Origin: Strigamia acuminata
Lineage: Eukaryota > Arthropoda > Chilopoda > Geophilomorpha > Linotaeniidae
Assembly: GCA_949358305.1 (NCBI GenBank)
Contig: OX442321.1
Span: 4,489,605 to 4,553,604, forward strand
Direction: 5' to 3'
Length of the DNA: 64,000 bases
Below are positions 1 through 10,900 of the stretch, one piece after another. Both the position numbers and the translations under genes were made by a program. The notes under the pieces are model-generated. The model was not told where the DNA came from and did not search any database. It was given only the letters and a program-made list of their open reading frames with translations. How positions within the stretch are numbered: the first letter of the stretch is position 1; each line of letters begins with the position of its first letter.

Positions 1-1386
1 TTATTCATCGTGACAAAGAAAATTATGTCTGCAGATTACTTAGAGCAATATACGGTTTGCATCAATCAGGAAGAGAATGGGGTATAGAGTTGGAAGAAAC
101 TTTATTAAGACTTAGTCTTCAACATGTCGATTGGTGCAACTGCGTCTACAAATACAAAAATGTTGCCTATTTGATCGTATACGTCGATGATATCGTTGTC
201 TTCGGCAAACAACATGAAGATGCGATGAACGTTCTCAATATGATCAAGACGCAATTCGACCTCGTGATTTTAGAAAAAACTAAGAAATTGTTGGGAGTCG
301 AATTCTGCTCATATAGACAACAAATGATCTTACATCAAAGGACTTACATCAACAAGGTGTTGCTGAGATTTTAGAACCATCTGGAATCAGTGAAAATCAG
401 GTCGCAGCCAATGGTTAAGTCAACTATTCTCATCAAGAAACAATGTCCAAGTACAATATACTCTGGTTCGACTCAAGAGTATGCCCTTCTAAAAGCCGCA
501 TCACTGGTGTAGTGATCCAAAAATGTAGTAGTAATCATAATAAAAATAAGAACTACTTCCAGAACTACTTCTCCTAGTGGAGATTCTTTACTCTATGGTA
601 ATACAGACTGGAGTTAGGAGTAATGCGGTTCGGCCAATGGGAGAAGGGTATACTCTTGAGTCGAACAAGAGTATAGAAGATTTTAAAATCATGGAGAAAA
701 TACCATACAGAAGTCTACGTGGATCATTAGCGTTTATAGGATCAAGAACCAGACCTGATATGACTTATGCAATCAACATCTTAAGTCAGTTCCAGTCCAA
801 TCCAGGATGGGATCACTGGCTTGTGTTATTGGACTTGCTTAGCTTTCTAAGGACAACAAGGAACCTTGGATTGATGTTATTTCCTAACAACCGAATTGAG
901 GTTATTGGATACAGTGATTCTGATTATGCCAATAACCGTGACGACCGAATTTCCGTTGGTGGAACCCTCATAACATTAGGGAATACGCCCATCTACTGGA
1001 GGACTTTTAAACAGCGGAATGTGACATTGTCAACCATAGAAGCGGAATATGTGGCTCTCACAGAGACTGTGAAAGACTACATATGGATTGTCAGGGTTTT
1101 GTATGAGATTGTCCCTGACTTGGCGAACAGATTCTACCACCATGTATTATGTGATAATATCTCCACAGTCGACTTTACGAAATCGAATATCGAAAACAGA
1201 AAGACAAAGCATATCGATGTGAGATATCACTTTATACGAGAGCTTGTAAAAAGGGATAATCTTCAGGTGATACATGTGGGGACAAAGTCAAATTTCGCTG
1301 ATATATTTACAAATTCGGTAGATAAAACCGATTTAGTACAATTTTGTAATCGTTTTTTGGTTAATCTTGATATTCTCGGTGCTTGA
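1..1386 (+). pseudogene. Ty1/copia retrotransposon pol remnant (RT and RNase H)
   Basis: Two open segments carry the C-terminal part of a copia polyprotein. The first (from base 3 to 371, already open at the window edge) has the reverse-transcriptase signatures AIYGLHQSGREW and the catalytic YVDD. The second (about 580-1386) has PYRSLRGSLAFI, then the copia RNase H residues in YSDSDYA, EAEYVAL and CDN, then KHIDVRYHFIRE. The two lie in different frames and are separated by about 200 bp with stops (372-577) holding an insertion-like palindromic stretch near 507-580, so the element is dead. Integrase and gag would lie left of the window. Family assignment is firm; the exact lesion is inferred. 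Confidence 0.93.
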
Positions 1387-1404
1387 TAATACGAGGGGGC
1401 CGAA

Positions 1405-1726
1405 TGTTAAGTTATAGTGTGTTATTACGATCTGTGATATATCGTATCATCAAGCGATAGTGTTCTTTATGATGTATATCTGTTTGCTTATGTTTGGAAT
1501 TATCTGCACAATTGGCTGCGGTATTTATCGTAAATAACTTGTGTATTTTGCCCAAAGGTGGCACTCTTTATGTTTCGAGTCACATGACTGGACAATAAAT
1601 GTTACTTGATGTTTTGCTTCAGACATGAGAAGATGGCGCTTATGTTTTTATTTCACAACTGATGTTTTCCACACCACTGCTGAATGAGACATTTCACATA
1701 AGTTTATTTGACAAATCAACAAAACA
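1405..1726 (+). mobile_element. Probable 3' LTR of the copia remnant
   Basis: Directly after the polyprotein stop is a purine tract (GAGGGGG, 1393-1399), then TGTTAAG at 1405, the expected start of an LTR. An AATAAA lies at 1594-1599. No second LTR is in the window, so the right boundary is a guess based on a CA just before the tandem repeat that follows. Confidence 0.45.
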
Positions 1727-1728
1727 GG

Positions 1729-1815
1729 TGTATGATGACGTAATACGTGTGTATTATGACGTAATACGTGTGTATTATGACGTAATACGTGTGTATTATG
1801 ACATAAAATGCGTAT
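1729..1815. repeat. 21-bp minisatellite with CRE-like palindrome
   Basis: Four decaying copies of a 21-bp unit containing TGACGTAATACGTG. The TGACGTAA core resembles a CREB/ATF site, but it occurs here only as satellite sequence. Confidence 0.85.
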
Positions 1816-1833
1816 TTTACATAATACGCGTGT

Positions 1834-2036
1834 TTTTTGGGCCCGGAAAAAGTAAAAACTTTGGGACACGGGACGGTTCGGGACCCGAAAAATTTAAAAT
1901 TTCGGGACACGGGACGGGACGGAACCCGAAAATTAAAATTTTTGGGACACGGAACAGGACGAGACCTGAATAATTCAAAATTTTCGGGACACGGGATGGG
2001 ACGGGACTCAAAAATTGGTCCCGTTCTCATCCCTAG
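1834..2036. repeat. GGGACACGGGAC tandem repeat, possible transposon end
   Basis: Four diverged copies (about 50-54 bp apart) of a G-rich block GGGACACGGGACGGG followed by an A/T block with AAAATTT. The right edge reads (reverse strand) CACTAGGGATGAGAACGGG, which resembles the terminal sequence of some hAT-type DNA transposons. The transposon reading is inference because no opposite end was found. Confidence 0.6.
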
Positions 2037-2142
2037 TGGAGATGGATGAATGAAGGTGGAGGTGGAGATGGATGAATGGAGGTGGAGGTGGAGATGGATG
2101 AATGGAGGTGGAGGTGGAGATGGATGAATGAAGATGGAGGTG
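2037..2142. repeat. 26-bp GA-rich minisatellite
   Basis: Four copies of a 26-bp unit with GGTGGAGATGGATGAATG. No gene is supported from here to about 2500. Confidence 0.9.
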
Positions 2143-2501
2143 CATGGACGGCATGCTTTTGGTGAGTTGGTTTGATCCCTTTTACCCAGTTTATCATTTT
2201 AATTTCTTTTTTTAATTTTGCCATTTTATTTTCAGGCTCAGTTTGCAAGTGGAAGGACAGAGAAGCAGTGCAAATGACTTGTCGATCATAGCACAGACAG
2301 CAGTGCAATTTGCTGTAGTGGAGCAACTGATGGCCTAAACATTTTGCGAGCGAATCAATGAAGAGATGATGGAGGCGTGCGCACGACGTGCAGATGAGCA
2401 GTTTGACGAACGACGGTGCGTTTTGATGTTGGGATCATCACTGGTTCAGGTTGCGAAGATCGGCTCGCACGGTAGGGTTTGTGTTTGTCCAATTCATTTG
2501 C

Positions 2502-2975
2502 CATTTCCTTTTTTCAAGGCGGTCTTTCCCGCCTGCTGAGGAGGCGTTTCTCCTCCTCAACTCGGTCATGGCAAATGTGACGGGTGGGGCTTTCTTGCAG
2601 GTCATCAGGCAACCTGAAACCAGTCATCTCTGAAGCCATCTCTCACAATTGTGTATGTGTGTTGCATCTTGTGATAAGTGTTTGTGGCCAGTGCTTATTT
2701 GGCAGAAGATTTATGATCAACAAGTGGTGCTGCAAGTCTTGTGTTGTGCTACGAGTGTTGTGTTGTGCTACGAGTGTTGCGTTGTGCGGATATGGGTTGC
2801 GAAGACATCGAAAGGTAGGATGATGTGTGGTTAGGAGTTCTCGTGGCATTTCCTTTCTCTTCAAGGAGGTGTCCCCCCTCCTGAGGAGGCGTTTCTCCTC
2901 CTCAACTCGGATATGCCAAGAGGTGGGATGTTTAGAGGGGTTTTTTTCCAGCTTCCAGGCAACCCAAGAAGTCAG
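2502..2975. repeat. Direct repeat of about 130 bp around a GC-rich hairpin
   Basis: The segments 2502-2630 and 2843-2975 are diverged copies of each other. Both contain the self-complementary GAGGAGGCGTTTCTCCTCCTC core (20 bp shown as arms GAGGAG and CTCCTC) followed by CAACTCGG and, further on, CAGGCAACC. Short open frames cover them but show no coding signal I recognise. This is probably a small dispersed repeat. Confidence 0.6.
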
Positions 2976-2979
2976 CAGT

Positions 2980-3175
2980 GAGGACCAGCGACAGAGACGA
3001 GCGATGACAGGGCCAGAGACGCAGACGGAAACAAGCGACGACGGGGAGGGACAGAAACGGAGATGAGCGACGACGGGGATGGACAGAAACAGAGATGAGC
3101 GACGACAGAGATAGACGGGGACGGAGACAAGCGACGACGGAGACGGAGACGAGCGACGACTAGGACCTCTGCAGA
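2980..3175. repeat. GAGCGACGAC minisatellite
   Basis: Five to six variable copies of a unit near 36 bp with the core GACGAGCGACGAC and GGGACAGAAACGGAG. The minus-strand open frames across it (rich in Ser, Pro, Val) are a by-product of the repeat. Confidence 0.85.
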
Positions 3176-3904
3176 CGATGCATTCCATGAAGGAATCAAT
3201 GAAGAAAGTGAGTATTAAGCAATTGTTTATTGTTATTGCAATGTGCCATGTTATTAACCTTTTTATTTTTTTATTAGATCTTTTTGCCGAATTGTTATTA
3301 GATGTTGTTGCTGGTTTGAGTTCTAAAATCATAACTTAGGAGATGACAAATACAATGCTTGGCACGAGGGACTGCATGGTTTGATTTGAAGCATTCGTAG
3401 CTACAATCTGCGATTGTGTTTTCCAGATGCTACAAATTATAAGTTTTATTTAACTCGCTATCTAAACAAACATTTTAGAACTGTTCTTGTGACTTATTAA
3501 TGTTGCAGCATAACTGCAATTAATTATTGTTTAGTTTTTATATTTATCGTAAAGAAATTTGTTATTCTAATTTATTATATACTTAACGTATGCTATCAAA
3601 ATTTAATTTAAAGTTGTTAATACATTTTGCAAAAATTTAATTTTATACTTTAAATTTAATCGATAGTAGCTGTAATGATGGGAGCAGTTAATTGTCCTTT
3701 GTCTGGTGTTAGTTCTTGTTTTTAAGTCAGATCCAGATTGTTTTGCTATCTATTTCGCACCATTTTATAGGTGGGACAGATTAGACATGTGATTTCACAC
3801 TGTTCTGCACATCTAGTGACCTGGCTTTGCTACAGATGTAAAAATTGGGTCAAACATGGGTAAGATATATATAACAAGTAGTGGGAAATGACGGGATAAA
3901 ATAG
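3176..3904. other. No gene or repeat recognised
   Basis: AT-rich sequence with no long open frame, no convincing exon and no tandem structure. Confidence 0.6.
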
Positions 3905-4135
3905 AAAGTAGGGTGGAAGTGGTCAAAAAGGGGTTGGAAGTGGTCAGAAAGATGTTGGAAGTGGTCAGAAAGGTGTTGGAAGTGGTCAGAAAGGTGTTGA
4001 GTGGTTGGAAAGGTGTTGGAAGTGGTTGGAAAGGTGTCGGAAAGGGTTGGAAGGGTTGGAAAGGGTTGGAAAGGTGTTGGAAGTGGTAGGAAAGGTGTTG
4101 GAAGTGGTCAGAAAGGTGTATAAAGAGTTAGGCAA
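3905..4135. repeat. 21-bp minisatellite
   Basis: About ten copies of GGTGTTGGAAGTGGTCAGAAA with variants lacking parts of the unit. Confidence 0.9.
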
Positions 4136-4404
4136 GGCGTTAGGCAAAGCTAGGTGATTACCATGTATTGAGCAGTGTGTGGTGCAGTCTTTCTTTTGGT
4201 TTAGATATTTACAATTTTGTTTTTGTTTTTGACAATTAAGTGCAATCGCATAACTATAGTTGCTTTCTTTATTTGGTTTTGAATTTTTTTTTAAATTAAT
4301 TGAAATAGGTAATATACAAATTGGCTATTATTGTATTGATGATATTAGGTGGCTACATTTACCATACTTTGAGTGTTTAATTTATTATTGTTCTATTGAG
4401 TTTA

Positions 4405-4519
4405 GGTGCATTCAATTCGTAAAAGGATAAGTCTCACCTCCTTTTCTTTGCTTGCAATAAGCCACTTATGATGGAACACATGGCAATTATTTAAATTAAT
4501 AAGAAGAATTGAATGCACC
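4405..4519. mobile_element. 115-bp MITE with 14-bp TIRs and TA target duplication
   Basis: Perfect terminal inverted repeats start GGTGCATTCAATTC at 4405 and end with the complement at 4519. TA flanks both sides (4403-4404, 4520-4521), as for Tc1/mariner-type elements. It has no coding capacity. The sequence on either side (4136-4402, 4522-5442) shows no gene. Confidence 0.8.
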
Positions 4520-4521
4520 TA

Positions 4522-5442
4522 GTGTTAATTTGCTGTTTGTTAATTATATTGTACAGGGTGTTCACAAAGTGTTTAGTCAATTTTAAATCAGTTTCTACAT
4601 GCTAACAGCATTTGGTGGTAAGAAAATAATTAATTATTAAAGTTTTTATTTGTGTTATGTTTCTTGTTTTGGAGATCAAATCAGACATAAAAATAATTAA
4701 AAGTACACACGTTATATACGTAGTGTCGAATTTATTTTGTATTTTTTATAAAATCAAAATGTCTAGAGACTTTGTGAATGTTTTTTCTTATTATTGTTTT
4801 TTCTTATTATTGTTATTTATAATTATTGTTATTAGTGTGTCAGTTCTCTGCGTTTTGTCATAAGATTTAATGAGTAATTTTGTTCGCGAAATTTGGTATT
4901 GAGTAATTATCTGATAATTGTATTTGTGAAATTCGGCATAAAGAAAAACTTTTGTTTTCTGAAAATTCTCTTAATTTATAATAGTTTATAATAGTTTGAA
5001 CACATTTCATTGACACAAGTCGATTTCAAAAAGGCAGAGTGAGGCAAACAAAACAACCGCCATGCTCGTCATATTTTCTTTTTAAAACTTAAATTAACAA
5101 GAAAAAATGAATGAAAATACGTAAATAAGTGAATAATTTAGCATGGTTATTACAAATCAGTGATAAATGCGAAAATAATGTTTTTAAAGCAATTAAACTG
5201 ACTTCTCACAGCCAAATGGTTGAATTTAGTTAAAAAATGGCTCGCAAAATGACAAAAAATGGCAAAAAACAAATTTTCTCTTCATTTTCCAGACTAAAAT
5301 TGTCGAAAAATTGCATTTTGAAGTGTGGCAACTAGGAACAATGTATAACTACTACCGTTCAAAGCGCGCTCGTCTGCTAATTACTTAAATTAAAATTTAA
5401 AAACAAACAATTTTAGGCCACATTTTTAGGCGGAACGTTTTT
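4522..5442. other. AT-rich stretch without recognised genes
   Basis: Only short, low-complexity open frames (for example a Phe/Leu/Ile-rich one at 4657-4863). No splice-consistent coding signal and no repeat structure seen. Confidence 0.55.
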
Positions 5443-5985
5443 TTGTCAAAATTCCTCGTACCCGCACAATCCACGATGACTCATTTACGGTTTCGGTTAT
5501 TAACTTTAGCCACCGCAAGAATCTGTAGCTACTTGCAGCACACGTTTAGAGTCGCTGCCCACCCCGAGGACTGTGACACTACGTGCAGCTACAGCCGCCA
5601 AGATTTCGACATTTCCAAATTGAGCATCCCAGAGTCGTGCTCGGACGACATCTCGGAGAAAACCCTGCGTCATGCCATGACCTCGACTCCGATCAGAGAC
5701 CCCATCTGGACATGCACTAAATTCAAGCACACAAACCGACCCTAAGTGTCCTCAATGGAGAAGCGTTTTACGTGTGCTGTAATAACGAGTCTGGAGTTCT
5801 CAACTGGTCGTTAGAACACATTGCAAAAAATCAGTTTAAAAATGATGTAACGCATGTACATGACGATTCAAAGTTTTTGGTCAGCTGCCCAGGTGATCCA
5901 CCATTTCAAGGAGGAAATGTCCCGGAGTATGGATGCTACAGCAGCTTTAATCTCGACCCGTGTTTATTCCAAACAGCCCCACAGG
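5443..5985 (+). pseudogene. Cys-rich exon-like coding fragment, family unknown
   Basis: An open segment (5443-5745) continues in a second frame (5721-5993), so a frameshift near 5720 joins them. Joined, it gives about 175 residues with scattered cysteines (PEDCDTTCSYSR, FYVCCNNESG, FLVSCPGDPPF, PEYGCYSSF), suggestive of a secreted or ectodomain exon. It ends at a possible donor (ACAG then GTGAAT at 5984) immediately before the inverted-repeat end of a transposon. I do not recognise the family. It may be a decayed gene cut by the transposon insertion. A weak alternative is chance ORFs. Confidence 0.35.
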
Positions 5986-5992
5986 TGAATTG

Positions 5993-6948
5993 AGGCTAAA
6001 GGTGGAGACAAGGGAGCGGGTAAAATTCCAAAGCTTGCTAGTACAAGTTTAAACAAGCTGGGATTTGTAATGCAGGGAAGCATTACATATTAGACTTCTA
6101 AACCCTGTCCTTTTGTCCCTAAATAAAACACCGAAATAAAAGAAAATAAAGTAATTTAAAAAAAAAAAAAATTTTTTTTTTTTGCCAATATAAAGCAACA
6201 ACAAACAAAATCCCACCAAAATTTGAAATGATATGCTGCGGAATTGTTGCATCCGGGTTTGCTACAATCGGGAAATAAATCGCGCGGAAAACGTATCGCA
6301 ACGTATGGCTCACGGGATCCGCCAGGTGGCGCTAGTACAATGTTACAACTTCCTGTGCAGGACGGAAGTAGTATTATTAGACGGCTAAAAGTGCACTAAA
6401 ACCGGTTTATTAATTCAACCGGAGGTCCGAGAAATCTGAAAATACCTTACAATACTAATATAAGCATGCTGAATTTAATGCCGTTGTCCGTTTTGCTCTA
6501 GCTGCTATAGTTTTTGCGGAATCGTTGACGACGGACGGACGGACAGACAGACAGAACCGTTTCATGAGACTTTCTAAACATCAGGTTTAGAAGTCTAAAA
6601 GGGAGTCATTTACAAGCTTACTTGACCCGCTTTTGGCTTACTGGCTAAACTAGCAAACTCAAGCTAGCTAGGTAGCTAGCCAGAAATTCCCGCCAAAATC
6701 TCCTCTAAGAATTTCTTCACGATTCTGATTGGCTGTCAAAGTGACATGACCAAAACACCAGCAAGCTTGAAGCTGGTAAATCAAACTCAGTTTGATCGGA
6801 GCGGGTGAGTACAAGCTCGCTTCAAAACAAAGCTGTGAATAAAAACGCAAGCTCGTGTTTGCTCAAGCGGGCGAGTTTTTAGCAGCTTTTTCAAGTAAAA
6901 GCAAGCTTTTAAATTTTACCCGCTCCCTTGTGTTTCCACCTTTAGCCC
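5993..6948. mobile_element. Non-autonomous DNA transposon, about 955 bp
   Basis: The ends are inverted repeats of about 50 bp. The left end reads GGCTAAAGGTGGAGACAAGG (5994 onward) and the right end is its near complement finishing with CCTTTAGCCC at 6948. They extend inward over GGAGCGGGTAAAATT and AAGCTTGC. No transposase frame is present. A second small element (6090-6598) is nested inside. Target duplication unclear. Confidence 0.75.
6090..6598. mobile_element. Small TIR element, family copy A
   Basis: Terminal repeats TTAGACTTCTAAAC (6090-6103) and its complement (6585-6598). The right half matches, in inverted orientation, the copy at 25160-25533, including the GACGGACGGACAGACAGACAG tract region and CTATAG block. 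It contains a CTCF-like word CCGCCAGGTGGCGCTAG at 6319-6335. Non-coding. Confidence 0.7.
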
Positions 6949-6977
6949 GAATTCTCACAGTTATCTACATAACCATA

Positions 6978-7193
6978 CTCAAAACCACCCCAACGTTGAT
7001 CTATTTCACTGGTGTAGTGGCACAAAAAAGTAGTCCAAAACACCAGAATTGTAATCGAACTCCAGACATTGTGCTCGATTACCAACATTGTCAAAGGATG
7101 CTTTGACACAGAACTACTTTTCCGCATAGTAGAACACAGTACACAGTTAGGCGTAAACCGGCTGAAATACATCAACGTTGGGGTGGTTTTGAG
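6978..7193. mobile_element. 216-bp MITE with about 30-bp TIRs and TA target duplication
   Basis: Inverted ends begin CTCAAAACCACCCCAACGTT (6978) and finish with the complement at 7193, with few mismatches over about 30 bp. TA flanks both ends (6976-6977 and 7194-7195), so it is mariner-like. No transposase. An overlapping open frame (6855-7106) crosses its left end and is not taken as a gene. Confidence 0.8.
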
Positions 7194-7341
7194 TATAGAG
7201 CATTTATCATTTCATCTTATTTTGCATATTTCATGCTGAAGAAAAAGCCAGTCAGTCGGTCTTAATTCGCTGACATGTTTAGCCATAGCCAATGACTTTT
7301 CTCTCCATTTCGGACATGTTTGGATATGTTCTGTATATGAC

Positions 7342-7882
7342 TGTGAAAATCGAGTGATTTTACGCGTGATATAAACTATTATTTGAATTGCTATTCTCAT
7401 TTTTGAATTGTTGTTATCTTTTATATTTCAATGTGTTGATTTGACTTGTGGTTTTAGTTGTTATTTGTGTTTCATTTACCATTTTATTAGATTGAATAGT
7501 TTAATATTGTTGTAATATTTCTTATTTTACTGCTTCAATATATTTGTATTTCTTATTTGAGTGTTTGACCTGTTCCTCATTTGTAGTACCTTGCCCTGTT
7601 AATCCCTTAATTGGTGTGGGTTTTTCCTACCTCTTGAGCGCCGTCTCATTGGCGCTCTGAACGCGTCATCCACATTCCTCTACCCCTTTTCCCATTGTGT
7701 TGAAAATAGAATAAACTTTTAGTGTACCTTTTACCTCTAAAACGTGTGGTTGTGCTTTTACTTTGCTCCAACGCCATCTTTGAATTTCACCACCATCTCA
7801 ACTTTATTCATCCACTTGTATCCAGGACTTTGGAAATTTGTTTGGTAGATTTGTATTGATTTAAACTTATGCAAATTTAACA
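7342..7882 (+). mobile_element. BEL/Pao 5' LTR
   Basis: Begins TGTGAAAATCG and ends TTTAACA. It contains a stem-loop (GAGCGCC/GGCGCTC, 7636-7657) and AATAAA at 7710-7715 for polyadenylation. Confidence 0.97.
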
Positions 7883-7883
7883 T

Positions 7884-7901
7884 TGGTGCCGAAACCCGGG
7901 A
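7884..7901 (+). other. Primer-binding site, tRNA-Phe type
   Basis: TGGTGCCGAAACCCGGGA, one base after the LTR, is complementary to the 3' end expected of a eukaryotic tRNA-Phe (acceptor strand TTTCGGCA plus CCA). The match is from knowledge of tRNA-Phe, not from a search. Confidence 0.75.
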
Positions 7902-7937
7902 AGTATTTCAATTTCCCATCTAATCAAAATCTACAAA

Positions 7938-10900
7938 ATGGTGAGAGTTTTTGAGTTGAAGAACAGGGCGTTCAGAGCGGCCATATTGGTCACCGAGACG
8001 CTCTTAACCACGATAACCACCGCGCTGACCGGACGAGCAGCGATACCGCAAGCCACGATTGAACTGTGGATGCAGCAGCTCGAGCAGAAACACAAACGAG
8101 CTCAAACAACGTTCGACGCCACCTTGGATCAAGCCAAATCTGACCAGGAAATCGACACCACGGTGCAGGCACTCGACGCGTTGGAGGACCGTTTGGCAGC
8201 AGCAAGAGCGGAATTAACAAGGTACATTCAAGCGTATTTTCCACCCGTTCCGCCCCAGAATTTACAAGCGGACGCGGACGCGCAACCGGCGACGAACATC
8301 GACGCACTAGCGGCGGCCATTACCGCAGCAGTGTCGGCGGCGACGCCACGAGTGACCCCAACAAACGGCCAGCCATTCATCAAACGCAAACCGCTGGAGA
8401 TTCCCAAATTTGACGGGCGCAAACCTGAGGAGTGGGGAGGATTTTGGAAAACATTTTCCATTCAGGTTGGCGACGACGAGCAACTGGATGCGACACATAA
8501 ACTGTTACATTTGAGGACATATTTGGTAGGAGACGCGTTAGATGACATCAAAGCGTTGGAGATTACAGCTGGAAATTATAATATCGCGGTCACACGCCTA
8601 CAAAAAAAATATGGCGACAAGATCGTGCTTGAAAACAAATATTTGTCAAATTTAATTAACCTACCTTTAGTCAACAGCGATCGAGATAGGATGGGGCTCC
8701 AGAAGTTGCACAGACACGTAGAGATCAACATCGAGAATTTGGCGAACATCGAGGTACCACTGGCAGAAATTCAGCGTACCATTTTCCCCGTGCTGTCGTC
8801 CGCCATACCACGCAACGTGATTATGGAGTACGACAAAGACTGCGACGGAGAGAGATCGGTAACGAGGCTAATGGATTGGCTGAGCAGCTACATCGCTAAA
8901 CACGCCAAATACGACATGATGAAAAGTCAAACTAAACCTGATGCGACAACAAACAAATCGTCATCCACGGATAACGCCCACAACAATAAGGGAAAATTCA
9001 AACGAAAAGAAAAGGAGCCTCGATCTGGATCAGCGTCACAACTGTCTTTAATAATAATAAAATGCCAATTTTGTGATTCCGCAGAACACAACCGAAAACG
9101 ATGTCCACTCTCGATGGAAGAAAGACGTAAAAGACTGCAAAAAAAGGGAATTTGCTTGCGATGCTTGGGAAAAGCACCCCACAAAACTGAGGAGTGCAGG
9201 ACTCGCATGAAATGCTACAGCTGCGAGGGAGCGCACCACACACACGTGTGCGACACGCCAAAATCTACGGAGGTCGTCGAGGGAGTCACCCATTCGAACT
9301 CAGTAGTCACCACCTGTCCACCCAAGTCCGAATTTTTGATGGTCCAGATGGTGAAGATGGCGGGACCAAAGCTGTCAACGTTGGGAGTGTGCTACATCGA
9401 TGGAGGAGCCCAGCGCACCTTCATACGGTCTGAATTGGTGAAAAAACTGAACTTAAAAATTCTAGGAACAGAAACCATCAATTTGGCCGTGTTTGGACAA
9501 GAGCCGAGGTCGGAAATACGCAACAGAGTCGAATTGATTCTCAGCCCCGCCAATTCGAAGTCACCCGCTGTCACGATCGAGGCCATTGAGACTGCCCACG
9601 TCACATCCACGCCCGGAGAGCAACCAAATGGACAACTTAGGGCAGAGTTACAACGAAGGAAAATCGAGGTGGCCTGCAAACAAGTCGCGTTGCATTCAAA
9701 AGAAGTGGATTTGCTGATTGGAGTGGATCATTACTGGCGTGTAATGACAGGTCAAACGGAATTTTTGGAGGAAAATTTAATTGCAGTAAAGACTAAATTT
9801 GGTTGGACACTACACGGACAGACCACGAATGGGACAAGAGTCATCGCTGCGCCGGTAAGAATTAACAAAATTACGCTTACCCCATCGACAGATGATCTTT
9901 TACGCCGGATGTGGGAACTGGAATCGATTGGAGTGCGCCACGAGTCGGTCGAAACCGACGACGACGCAGAAACGTTACAAAAATTCGAGAAAACCATCAA
10001 ATGGACGGGTTCGAAATATTCCGTGGAACTGCCGTGGATAGTGGACACCAACCAGTTGGATGACAACTACAGAGGAGCTGAACAACGCATCATGTCGCTG
10101 ATTCGTCGTTTTCGAAAGCAGCCAAACCTCTACTTGGAATACAAGAAAGTCATTGATGAACAGTTAAAAATGGGAATTGTTGAAGAGATACCAAACCAAA
10201 CTTCAACTGGACCAGTATACTACATGCCACACAGTCCGGTGATCAAAGAGGAACGCGTCACCACGAAATTGCGAGTCGTATTTGATGCTTCATCACACCG
10301 AAAGGGCTATCTCTCCTTGAACGATTGCCTATCAAAAGGTATAAACTTTCTACCGTCACTAATATTTATATTGTTAGGATTTCGTCTTGGGAGAGTGGCC
10401 ATGATAGGTGACATTAAAAAAGCATTCCACATGATCGAAATTGCTTTAAAGGACCGCGACGCAACAAGATTTTTCTGGATCGATGAGTGCTGGGACGGCA
10501 TAGGAAAAGCATTATTGAAAGTGCTGCGCCAGACTCGAGTGTTATTTGGAGCTACACCGAGTCCATTCTTACTGAGCGCAACAATCCGACATCACCTGCG
10601 CAAATACGAAAAAAAATACCCAGAAACAGTAAAGTTGTTGTTACGGTGTCTGTACGTGGACGATTTCATCTCGTCGCTCAAGACCGTCGCTCAAGCGCTA
10701 ATGACATTTCGCCAGTCCAACTTGATTTTTGCAGCAGCCGGTATGGAACTCGCTAAGTGGCAAACCAATTCGCCCGAACTGAGAACTGAATTTCGAGAGG
10801 AATGCCCATCTGACGCGACACTGACGTCTAATGAAGACACAAAGGTGCTGGGAATTAGATGGAACCCGAATTTGGACGAATTAGGACTAGCGGTCGTAGA

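Noticed and set aside
6855-7106. 83-codon frame with a possible membrane segment
   Set aside because: It crosses from one transposon arm into an unrelated MITE, so it cannot be an old gene.
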